Part shown: piece by piece, positions 28,966 through 37,752 of the stretch
Position numbering within the stretch: position 1 is the first letter of the stretch
How the letters are laid out: every line of letters starts with the position of its first letter
Assembly: GCA_012838585.1 (NCBI GenBank)
Contig: DUPB01000045.1
Coordinates: 1 to 64,000 of the forward strand
Direction: 5' to 3'
DNA: 64,000 nucleotides
Source: Bacteroidales bacterium
Lineage (GTDB): Bacteria; Bacteroidota; Bacteroidia; Bacteroidales; Dysgonomonadaceae
Notes under the pieces: generated by a model
Seen by the model: the letters and a program-made list of their open reading frames with translations, nothing else
What the model was told of the DNA's origin: nothing
Databases searched by the model: none
Position numbers and translations under genes: made by a program

Positions 28966-31549
28966 ACTACAAAGAACGTTTAAGCCAAATATGATAAAGA
29001 AAACAACATATTGGATCACCATACTCACGGTCGCACTGGGACTCTTCGCCACATCGTGCATTCACGACAACGTCATCAATGAGATGGAGGAAGAGGTTGA
29101 GGTTGCCGCGCCGTCAGCCGAAGGCAAACGGTTTAAAGTTACCATGGGGCTGCAAGCTGACGATCTGAACAAGGTACAACTTCGTTCGGGCGGCGTGGAA
29201 ACACTTGATGGCGTTACTTCACTAAGGCTCTTGGTCTTTGACGAGAACCAGAAGTTCCTCTATAGCGAAGATGCTGTGCTGGGAAATACAACCACCAACG
29301 TGCCTACAGCGAACGAATCCTACCTGCCTGATGCCCAAAAAGGAAACATTTCCGAGATAAAGCAGTTTACTGTCTCACTAATCAAAAGCAGTCAAAAAAG
29401 GTATATCCACTTTATTGCCAACCACAAATGGGTTGGATTCACGCAGGACTATTTCGCGGTGGGCAAATCAGCCGGTGAAATGTTGACCGATCCAAAGTTC
29501 ACCACTACACTGCCCGGCTTGGATGGCACCAACCCGGTGGATGCCTTTGATCCCATGTGGTCGGTAGTGGAAGTACCGGCATTAGACGATAATACGTTCA
29601 ACGGAAAAGTGGTGAAACTGTTGCGCAACTACGCCAAGATATCGGTAGCATATAACGCGGGTACGCAAGACCCGAACGAAGGCTCGTTCATACTCCAAGG
29701 CTTTGCCGTGGGTAACGTGATGAAAACAGGGTCAATAGTTCCTTTCCGGACAGAAAACTACCTCTACTACTTCGATTTTCCACCCAACACGCCTACCGTT
29801 CCCGCCAACGCCGAGATTATAGATGCAAGTGAGATAGAACCAAATTTCTTTATTCCTTCATCTCAATCTTTTAACCTTTTTGAGAAGGGCACCGACGAAG
29901 GTAAAATAGCATTTGTACTTATAAAAGGAGAACGTACGAATAGAAACGGTACGTCACTGGGTGTTCGCTACTACAAGGTGGACTTGATTACACGAAAGGC
30001 GATAGACCAAAACGACCCCAATAAGGTGATTAGCGCGTATTTCCCTATCCTTCGAAACAGACACTACCAGGTAAATATTGCCAGCGTTAACTCCGACGGT
30101 TTCGCTACCATAGCAGATGCCATTCAAGCCCCCGCGGGGAATAATATTTTCTCATCGGTGGAGTTGAAAGATTTTGAGCATGTCTCTGACGGACAGAAAA
30201 GCCTTGTGGTTTCACCCATCCAGCAGGTTTTGGTAACGCCGGGTACCTATTCTTTCAGTACTAACTATATGTCAGGGACGACTGATTTAAGGAATTATCT
30301 CAGGTATTATCCCACGTGGGATACTGCTACTGACAACTATTTAGGTGCCCTGACCGGGACTCCCGACGGCTTTACGGTGGAGGTAAAGGCAATCCCGCCT
30401 GACGCGGTACTGGACTACTCGGTAGAAGTGGTAGCGTTGCGATATTCCGGCACTCCCGCTACCCCCGTGGACGGTATTTCAGGTGCCACCACGCCAATCC
30501 TTAGACAGGTACGCCTCACCTTGCGCCCCCCGTTCGAGTTTAACGCGGTTTTACATCCAAAAGAAACAGGTACAAATTACCGCACCTTGGAGTTTGATGT
30601 ACCTAAAGCCATACCCTCTACTTTGGTGCCTTTCAATGTCTTGATCGAGACTTCGGAGATGACACCGGTCAATGCAGGTGAGGATAATAAGGTGATTCTT
30701 GTCTATAAAGATGGCAAAACCTATTACCAATATACGGTAACCCAAGCTGACTATACAGCAGGGAAGGCGCAGATTCCCTTTAAGATGAACACATCGGATG
30801 GCGAAACTACCAAGCCGATTCACCTGACTTCGGGATTCTACAATAAGCAAACGTTACTGGCGGAGGCTATTGAATACACTACTACTGATTTAATATTGAA
30901 GTATGCACGACCGGATGGGGCTACTCCTATGGTGCCGCTAACTTCTGTATTTACCTTTACATTTGATGGTGTTGACTACACAACGGAAGAACTGTTTACA
31001 GCGTATAATATGACTTTCACAACAGGAGGTTCCGATGGCTATTTTAAGATGAGTGCACCCAACAGCTTCATTTCGGCTAACGGGAACGAGAACTTCACCA
31101 TAACCACAGAGGTGCTTAAAACCTCCAGTTACGGACATGTAAAGTACACGGTATCCAGCACCAAAACGCTTAACGAATGGGCTTCCACGGGAAATACCAA
31201 TACCGCGACGCTAGAACCTCAAGCAATAGAGATTACCGGAAGGATAAGAGCGCGGACTTACTACAACCAAGGATATTATCAGACAACACTGAACTTAGAG
31301 TACTTGTACCTATATGGTTTTAATCCACAGGTCAACATAACTAGTTTTATTAACATAAGCCCACGACAATATTACCAAGATGGGTGGTATGGCTATCCAT
31401 ACACTCTTACATTAAATAGAGATACCGCTAATTTCCCCGGGGTTGGCTTCCCGAACAACTCGCTCTATTTCTGGTACAATGGTGATTGGAGGGATTATAA
31501 AGATTGGAATGGTTTGGAAAGTTCCACAGACTTCCTTCTTACCATATAG
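28955..31549 (+). CDS. Fimbrial accessory/tip lipoprotein (start probably 28991)
   Basis: MIKKTTYWITILTVALGLFATSCIHDN lipobox; fimbrillin-like architecture; last gene of operon. Confidence 0.7.
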   Translation: MTSKLQRTFKPNMIKKTTYWITILTVALGLFATSCIHDNVINEMEEEVEVAAPSAEGKRFKVTMGLQADDLNKVQLRSGGVETLDGVTSLRLLVFDENQKFLYSEDAVLGNTTTNVPTANESYLPDAQKGNISEIKQFTVSLIKSSQKRYIHFIANHKWVGFTQDYFAVGKSAGEMLTDPKFTTTLPGLDGTNPVDAFDPMWSVVEVPALDDNTFNGKVVKLLRNYAKISVAYNAGTQDPNEGSFILQGFAVGNVMKTGSIVPFRTENYLYYFDFPPNTPTVPANAEIIDASEIEPNFFIPSSQSFNLFEKGTDEGKIAFVLIKGERTNRNGTSLGVRYYKVDLITRKAIDQNDPNKVISAYFPILRNRHYQVNIASVNSDGFATIADAIQAPAGNNIFSSVELKDFEHVSDGQKSLVVSPIQQVLVTPGTYSFSTNYMSGTTDLRNYLRYYPTWDTATDNYLGALTGTPDGFTVEVKAIPPDAVLDYSVEVVALRYSGTPATPVDGISGATTPILRQVRLTLRPPFEFNAVLHPKETGTNYRTLEFDVPKAIPSTLVPFNVLIETSEMTPVNAGEDNKVILVYKDGKTYYQYTVTQADYTAGKAQIPFKMNTSDGETTKPIHLTSGFYNKQTLLAEAIEYTTTDLILKYARPDGATPMVPLTSVFTFTFDGVDYTTEELFTAYNMTFTTGGSDGYFKMSAPNSFISANGNENFTITTEVLKTSSYGHVKYTVSSTKTLNEWASTGNTNTATLEPQAIEITGRIRARTYYNQGYYQTTLNLEYLYLYGFNPQVNITSFINISPRQYYQDGWYGYPYTLTLNRDTANFPGVGFPNNSLYFWYNGDWRDYKDWNGLESSTDFLLTI

Positions 31550-31554
31550 CTTCA

Positions 31555-31586
31555 AAGAGCCACCTTTTTTGGGTGGCTCCTTTTTT
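31555..31586 (+). terminator. Rho-independent terminator of the fimbrial operon
   Basis: GAGCCACC (31557-31564) / GGTGGCTC (31572-31579) followed by CTTTTTT. Confidence 0.85.
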
Positions 31587-31690
31587 ATCTCCTCACGAAG
31601 GTAGTATTAATAAGGTATGCCCTGTGTTTACCGAGTATAATATCCAACATTCTCGCTTGAGCTTAGATAATATTTAGGACTGGTACACTG

Positions 31691-31729
31691 CAAAAACGCC
31701 GACTGCCCATAAATCGAAGCAGTCGGCGT
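31691..31729 (-). terminator. Rho-independent terminator for the minus-strand OmpA/OM-protein genes
   Basis: ACGCCGACTGC (31696-31706) / GCAGTCGGCGT (31719-31729); minus strand ends in TTTTTG. Confidence 0.85.
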
Positions 31730-31758
31730 CTCTTTCTATTGCGCCATATCATTTATCT

Positions 31759-32739
31759 TTAATCGCCCAACGACAAGACAATATCTACCCGCCTACCGTA
31801 AAGCAACAGGTCTGACTCCTTATCTATTCCGGCCGTTTCCAAGACAATTCGCTCCGCCTTGATTCCCGCTTCGGTCAAATAATCACGAACCGATTCTGCA
31901 CGCTTACGCGATAACAATTCGTTGTAAACGGTGTTGCCCTCACGACTGGAGCTGCCTGAAAGGGTAGCGACCAATCCACTATTTCTCTCCATGATGGCAA
32001 CAATCTCATCCAGCGCCCTCTTGCCTTCGCTCGTCAATGCGGCAGACGAAACGGCAAAGAAAACCTGCGACTTGAAACGGTCGAAAGCAGGTTGAACACG
32101 CTGAGCAGGTTGAATAACCTGGGCTGGCAGGAAGAGTGGTTTACGAACGGCAGCCTGCTCGGGCACGAAAAGCGAGTCAGCAACAACCAAATCACCTGGG
32201 GCATCGGCAATCGGCAGGGCCGCGACTTGTAACGCCGCCACGTTAACGAGCCGCTGCAGGCTATCGAGTTGAAACGAGAGCGATTGAATCATCAACTGCA
32301 ACGAATCGGTTCGTCCAGAACTGTCTTCGGGCATCCCTTGAAACGTGCCCGGGTAGTGCCCGGCACCAAGCTGCCTTTGAACCCCGGCAGCACCAGGCTG
32401 TAACGGGTAATAATAGGGAACCGACACATCACGCGTTCGGTCAATCACGAGGCTGTTCTGTCCCCCCACCCCCGTTGGCTTCAATCCCAGGTAAAGAGAA
32501 AGATCCAATATCATCTTCTCAAGGCGGTCTAAGCGGTATTGCAGTGCTTGCTCTTCTACCCGCGGACGAGCTTTCTGCTCTTCCATATCCCACACCGCAT
32601 CTGATATTTGGCGTAACGCGTCCATCAACTCCTGCTTGTCTATCACCAGCTCCTTGGACGGGGAGACTTCCTGAGCCCCCGTTGGCAAGATGCCCGCGAC
32701 AATGAATGCGCACACCAAGAAAAAGATCACTTTTTTCAT
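31759..32739 (-). CDS. Exported protein with coiled coil and C-terminal OmpA-like peptidoglycan-binding domain
   Basis: Signal peptide; C-terminal LSGSSSREGNTVYNELLSRKRAESVRDYLTEAGIKAERI. Confidence 0.85.
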   Translation of the reverse strand: MKKVIFFLVCAFIVAGILPTGAQEVSPSKELVIDKQELMDALRQISDAVWDMEEQKARPRVEEQALQYRLDRLEKMILDLSLYLGLKPTGVGGQNSLVIDRTRDVSVPYYYPLQPGAAGVQRQLGAGHYPGTFQGMPEDSSGRTDSLQLMIQSLSFQLDSLQRLVNVAALQVAALPIADAPGDLVVADSLFVPEQAAVRKPLFLPAQVIQPAQRVQPAFDRFKSQVFFAVSSAALTSEGKRALDEIVAIMERNSGLVATLSGSSSREGNTVYNELLSRKRAESVRDYLTEAGIKAERIVLETAGIDKESDLLLYGRRVDIVLSLGD

Positions 32740-32752
32740 ACGATTATTTCAT

Positions 32753-34915
32753 CTAGAATACGAACCGATACCCTACAGCCAACAGGTTTTGCTTGAACCA
32801 GTTCCTGCAAGAGTAATCCGCGAATAGACTTCCACCTAACAAGTGAATATCAGCACCGATGATAACGTTGGTTCCGTAATGTACTTTCTTTCCATGGAAA
32901 ATGCCCAGTCCCAAACCGGCGTAGGGACGCAGGAAAGAGTCAGGTTTCAGAAAGTTGTAAACCACGTTGCCCGAAAGGCCTAAACCGTTCTTATCACCCA
33001 TGCCCACGTAAAACTCGGGCACGAAATCCAACTCGGTATCAGCAATCTGCAAGTAGCCACGAGCACCCACGTTCCACGCTGTCAAATCACCAAAGCCTAA
33101 TCCAGTGAACAGGCTCAGGCGGTTCCACTTGAAGAAACGCCCCTCGGCCCTACCTGGGGTTACCACTTCGCTCCTCGGGACAACATCCCGGGTGGAAGCA
33201 TCCCGATCAGTAATAACAGTGGTTGTGGTAGGGGCGGTCGTTTGTCCCACCTGGCTCATCTGCACGAAATTACGATCGAGCTTCCGCTCCAGGTCATCCA
33301 ACCTGTCGGTGAGCTCCCTCGACGGTTCCACTACAGCCTGACTGACAGTCTGGGTATTATAATAATCGTACGCACTGCGACGGGTTTCGCTAATCACGTC
33401 GTTAACGAGGCGATTCAAGTCATCCTCGGTCATCCGAACCAACGTACCACGATCGGCAAAAGAGGCATCTAAGTGCTGCAACGAGGAACCCACGGCTTCC
33501 CGTTCCTGTATGATCTGGGCAGCTCGCGTGTAATCTTTGGCCTGCGTAACCGAGTCAAGCTCGGCATTCAGCATCGCGATCTGCTCCTGATATTCTTCCC
33601 GTATCTGATTGATCTGCTCGTTGCTGTACTCACGCTCCTCCTGAACAGCCCGATGGGCGGCATCACGATGGACGAAGTCGGTCTCGGCACGGGCGGCCTT
33701 ACCCAAGTTAAACCTCACCCCAGCCTGATACATCAGGCTCGTCTTCACTTGAGAAGGATTCAACACGTTGGCCGCGTCAGTACCCCTCTCGGGCGAGAAC
33801 AGGGCGTTCAAGCTCCCATGCAGAGCAATGTACCTCGATAAGGGGATTTCCATCCCGAAACCACCCATAGCGAACAGGCTCGATGGTGGTGCCGGAAGAT
33901 TACCTCTACTGACATACTCCTCATCCACTTTCATGTACCCTGCACCGAGCGAAAGGTACGGAGTCACCCCACGCGGCTGATTCAAGCGGGCGATAAGGTT
34001 ACCACCATACATAGCCAGGTTGTCGTTGAAATCAAATGAAAGCTTGTCGGGTTTTTCGGTAGCCCGGTAATAGAAAGCGCGAAGGCCCACAAGCGACGAA
34101 AAGTCCACCCCTGCCGATCCTCCCACGAAATACTGGTCAAACAATAGTGATTTATCGTGGAAGTCGATATAAGCACCGCCTGGTTCAAGCACGAATTTCA
34201 TGCCGCTAAAACCATCGGAAAAGAGACGGGAATAGGCACGATAAAGCTCATCGTCATCAGCCTTCATACCCCCCAAGTAAAAGTCAAGCGAGGCAACGGC
34301 AGCCCAGTTGTGTAAGCGGTTCTCCCCATCTTCCTTCAACACGTATTCGGGACTCAGGTAATAGCTCTCATCGCTCACGTTGAAGAAGTTGTTCTTGGCC
34401 TCGAGGGTAAAATCCAAGCGGTCTGATAAACGAAACTTCGCTCCCAACCCCAAAGCACCGAAGAGCTGCTCCTCCTTTACATCAAACGGGGTGTCTGGAT
34501 CTTTCTTTGACGGAAGCTGGTAGGTAAACTTCTGCACACCAGCACCCACGGTAATGAACGGCGAGAAAATCTGGTTCTTGATCAGGTTGAGCTTTAGTTC
34601 ACCACCATAGCGCTCCATATCCACATGCGAAACAACCATCTTATCTGCCCAATCATCGGTTACCTTCCAGTCAATCGAACGCAAGGTAGCTTGGACATCC
34701 AGTGAACGCTGGTAGTAACCCCGTACCTCGAACATCGGACCGAAACCAAAGCCTATCCGACCACCCCAGAAGGTACTGTTATCGGTAGTCAGGTATTCGT
34801 TCCACCACGTGTGCTCAATCATGGGTGAAAGCGTGAAGGTCACATCCTTAAGCTGTGACTTTCCAATAGTGAGGACCGACGCGAATAACGCGACGAAAAC
34901 AATCTTTTTTTTCAT
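32753..34915 (-). CDS. Outer-membrane beta-barrel protein with two barrel-like regions separated by a coiled coil
   Basis: Signal peptide; amphipathic barrel-like strands in N-terminal ~400 aa and C-terminal ~120 aa; central QIREEYQEQIAMLNAELDSVTQAKDY coiled coil; ends in F. Confidence 0.7.
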   Translation of the reverse strand: MKKKIVFVALFASVLTIGKSQLKDVTFTLSPMIEHTWWNEYLTTDNSTFWGGRIGFGFGPMFEVRGYYQRSLDVQATLRSIDWKVTDDWADKMVVSHVDMERYGGELKLNLIKNQIFSPFITVGAGVQKFTYQLPSKKDPDTPFDVKEEQLFGALGLGAKFRLSDRLDFTLEAKNNFFNVSDESYYLSPEYVLKEDGENRLHNWAAVASLDFYLGGMKADDDELYRAYSRLFSDGFSGMKFVLEPGGAYIDFHDKSLLFDQYFVGGSAGVDFSSLVGLRAFYYRATEKPDKLSFDFNDNLAMYGGNLIARLNQPRGVTPYLSLGAGYMKVDEEYVSRGNLPAPPSSLFAMGGFGMEIPLSRYIALHGSLNALFSPERGTDAANVLNPSQVKTSLMYQAGVRFNLGKAARAETDFVHRDAAHRAVQEEREYSNEQINQIREEYQEQIAMLNAELDSVTQAKDYTRAAQIIQEREAVGSSLQHLDASFADRGTLVRMTEDDLNRLVNDVISETRRSAYDYYNTQTVSQAVVEPSRELTDRLDDLERKLDRNFVQMSQVGQTTAPTTTTVITDRDASTRDVVPRSEVVTPGRAEGRFFKWNRLSLFTGLGFGDLTAWNVGARGYLQIADTELDFVPEFYVGMGDKNGLGLSGNVVYNFLKPDSFLRPYAGLGLGIFHGKKVHYGTNVIIGADIHLLGGSLFADYSCRNWFKQNLLAVGYRFVF

Positions 34916-35071
34916 ACGATTAATTTATTATTAGCATTTTGGTGTATGGAACCTTGCCCTTCGCGGTAAATTCAAGCGAAGTTGGGGCAAAAATAATAAA
35001 AACATCCGTGCTTTTCTCCTGTTCCGGATTATTTTCTCAATTTATGGTTTTTTCTATGCTCACTCTGACCG

Positions 35072-37714
35072 TCACTCCACGGTAAACTGAAGCGCAAGCG
35101 AATTGCCCGTCTCATCAACCACCGTCAGCGTATGTTTACCCCGTCCGGGAGAGAGTGCCATCCTGTGGATGCCGGTCGTTTCCCCCACGTAATCACGGCC
35201 CAAATGCCAATAAACGTGCGAAGAAGGACGACGGTGTGCCAACTCGAAGACGACATTGCCGTAAGAGCCATCCAACTGCTTGGTGAGCCGCAACACCGCA
35301 CCGGGGAAAGGGTAGATAAACTGCATCTCCACGGCGGAAGCGCTTCCCGAACTACACTCGGGAGATACGGGAGGCAGTGAGCGATACGAGGGGTGTTTCT
35401 GCTTGTAATACCACTCCCAAGAGGGGGGCAGCTGAAACCACGAGACGGGGCGTATGCCCCTTGCGCCGGCGCAGGTCTCATGCACGCGGTAACGGCCATC
35501 TTCTGAAACGTGCACCCGCTTATGGTAGGCGCATACCGATCCCTGCAGTCCTTTCACGGGGAGCAACAAGGTGTCGATGGAGCCCTCGGGGCAATGCATC
35601 CCGCGCAACTGCCCGCTCTCGCGGCAAACAGCTGCCTCCACCAGCTCACTGTAGGGGCAGTTGAACCAACCGGTGGGGGGGAGCAAGTTGAACAGGTCGA
35701 ACATGACCCGGGCTGAGGTGCGGGCACCCGTGAGGCCGGGACGACCCTCACCGCTTGCGTTGCCCGTCCATACGGCAACGAGGTAACTCGGGGTAATGCC
35801 GACCGACCAACCATCGCGAAAGCCGTAGCTGGTGCCCGTTTTCCAGGCTACTTCCCGAACTGATGGAACGAAGCCGCGGTCCAACTCCTCGGGACGATTC
35901 ACGTTGGTCAACGCCTTCAATGTAAGCCAGGTGGCACCGGCACGGAACGGTGGGGAATCATCCACTTCCCAATTAAGTTCCACAAGATCACCGGCCTGCT
36001 CCACGTGAACCGTTTCACTTTGTTCCCAATCATCCATTCCCCAAGTGGCCATTTTTCGATCGTTACCGTGCTTCTTTGAGGCTCCCTCGATCACCGCCAA
36101 TCCATCACCCAGTCCCTTAACTCCCGCCTCTGGGTCAAGCGAAGTTTGAAAAACCCCGTGTTGATAGTATTTCCGGTCACGGTTATAATCGGTCACGGTA
36201 TAGGCCAACCGCGCGTACGCGTTGGCAACATCCCACAATGTACCCTCGGTACCACCCAGGATCAGGGAGAGGCCGTAATGGTCGGCCGGGCGATGCAGCG
36301 TGGTCAGCCCCACCCTCTTCAGCAGGTCGTGAAACTTGGAGACACCATACTTCCGCAAGGCGAGTACAGCAGGCACGTTCAACGAGCGTGCCAACGCCTC
36401 ATCGGCAGGTACCGCACCATCGTAATCGAGACTAAAATTCTGAGGAGCAAACCCATTCACGTTGATGGGGATGTCGGGGATTAGCTCGGTGGGTAGTTGG
36501 TCACCCTCCTCCAACATAGCGGCATAGAGGAACGGCTTCAAGATGCTACCCGTGCTGCGGGGGGACTGGATGATGTCCACCTGCCCGCCACGCTGATTCG
36601 AGTTAAACCCCACGTTCCCACAATAGGCCATGACCTCGTTACGTTCGAGGTCTACCACAAGTGCGGCTAGGTTGAAAATATGGTTGCTCGCGAACTCGGC
36701 GTTCCAGCGATTGAGCACCTCCTCTACCCTCTCCTGCAGGTGTTTGTTAACGGTCGACCGGACACGTGTCCCGGAACGCTCCAGGTGCAAGCGGGTCACC
36801 AGGTGGGGGGCGATCTGGGGCAAGGGGCGCGGGTGATCGGGCAATGGCTCCAATAGGGCCAAATCATAGTCGGTCTGGTCGATAAAGCCGTTATCCAGCA
36901 GACGACGCAGTAAACGATCCCGCTTGCGCTGCAGCCCCTCCCTGTCCCGACCGACGTGCATCATCGCGGGGGAGTTAGGCAGTACCGCCAACACGGCTGC
37001 CTCTGCCCACGAAAGCGATTCGGAATCGTGCCCAAAGTAACGCCATGACGCGGCATCGATGCCCACCACATTACCCCCCATCGGCGCATGTGAGGCATAC
37101 AGGGCCAATATCTCCTTTTTAGAGCGAGACAGCTCCAAACGGGTGGCGAGAATCATCTCGATCAGCTTCTCGACGTAAGTGCGCCGTTTTTGACGCGACA
37201 ATCGGATAACCTGCATCGTGAGGGTACTCCCGCCACTCACGATCCTCCCCCCCCGTACATTCTGCACCATCGCCCTACCCAGCGATAACGGGTTCACCCC
37301 TGGATGAGAATAAAAATAGCGGTCCTCGAACTGGATAAGGCACACCGCGTACTTGTCGGGCACACTCGCCGTCGGCGGAAAACGCCACTGCCCATCGCCC
37401 GAGACACGGGCGCCCAGTAGCTCGCCGTTCCGATCGGTCACCACCGTGCTGTAGGGCGGGTCAAACAACCTGCCCGGCAAGCAGAAGAGGTATAACAAGA
37501 GCAAAGCGATCAAAAGGGACAACAGGATCTTACGCCGCGGGCTCCAACCGCGCACCCGCTTCCAAACTCCCCGTACGCACACGACAACAGGGCCCCCCAT
37601 CTCCTTCAGCTTCACGTTCACAGCAAACAAGCCAGGTGTTATCCCCTTCCCCGTGAATAGACGACGAGTTTTCTCCTTCGCAACCATCGCCAACGCACGC
37701 CCAGCCCTTTTCAC
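35072..37714 (-). CDS. pbpC: Penicillin-binding protein 1C
   Basis: Transglycosylase motifs FEDRYFYSHPGVNP, GGSTLTMQVIRLS; transpeptidase SPRSTGSILKPFLYAAML; KTGTSYGFRDGWSVG; PBP1C C-terminal domain. Confidence 0.95.
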   Translation of the reverse strand: MKRAGRALAMVAKEKTRRLFTGKGITPGLFAVNVKLKEMGGPVVVCVRGVWKRVRGWSPRRKILLSLLIALLLLYLFCLPGRLFDPPYSTVVTDRNGELLGARVSGDGQWRFPPTASVPDKYAVCLIQFEDRYFYSHPGVNPLSLGRAMVQNVRGGRIVSGGSTLTMQVIRLSRQKRRTYVEKLIEMILATRLELSRSKKEILALYASHAPMGGNVVGIDAASWRYFGHDSESLSWAEAAVLAVLPNSPAMMHVGRDREGLQRKRDRLLRRLLDNGFIDQTDYDLALLEPLPDHPRPLPQIAPHLVTRLHLERSGTRVRSTVNKHLQERVEEVLNRWNAEFASNHIFNLAALVVDLERNEVMAYCGNVGFNSNQRGGQVDIIQSPRSTGSILKPFLYAAMLEEGDQLPTELIPDIPINVNGFAPQNFSLDYDGAVPADEALARSLNVPAVLALRKYGVSKFHDLLKRVGLTTLHRPADHYGLSLILGGTEGTLWDVANAYARLAYTVTDYNRDRKYYQHGVFQTSLDPEAGVKGLGDGLAVIEGASKKHGNDRKMATWGMDDWEQSETVHVEQAGDLVELNWEVDDSPPFRAGATWLTLKALTNVNRPEELDRGFVPSVREVAWKTGTSYGFRDGWSVGITPSYLVAVWTGNASGEGRPGLTGARTSARVMFDLFNLLPPTGWFNCPYSELVEAAVCRESGQLRGMHCPEGSIDTLLLPVKGLQGSVCAYHKRVHVSEDGRYRVHETCAGARGIRPVSWFQLPPSWEWYYKQKHPSYRSLPPVSPECSSGSASAVEMQFIYPFPGAVLRLTKQLDGSYGNVVFELAHRRPSSHVYWHLGRDYVGETTGIHRMALSPGRGKHTLTVVDETGNSLALQFTVE

Positions 37715-37752
37715 GTTTCACTTAATCGTTCTCCGCACCCGCATCCCCGGCG

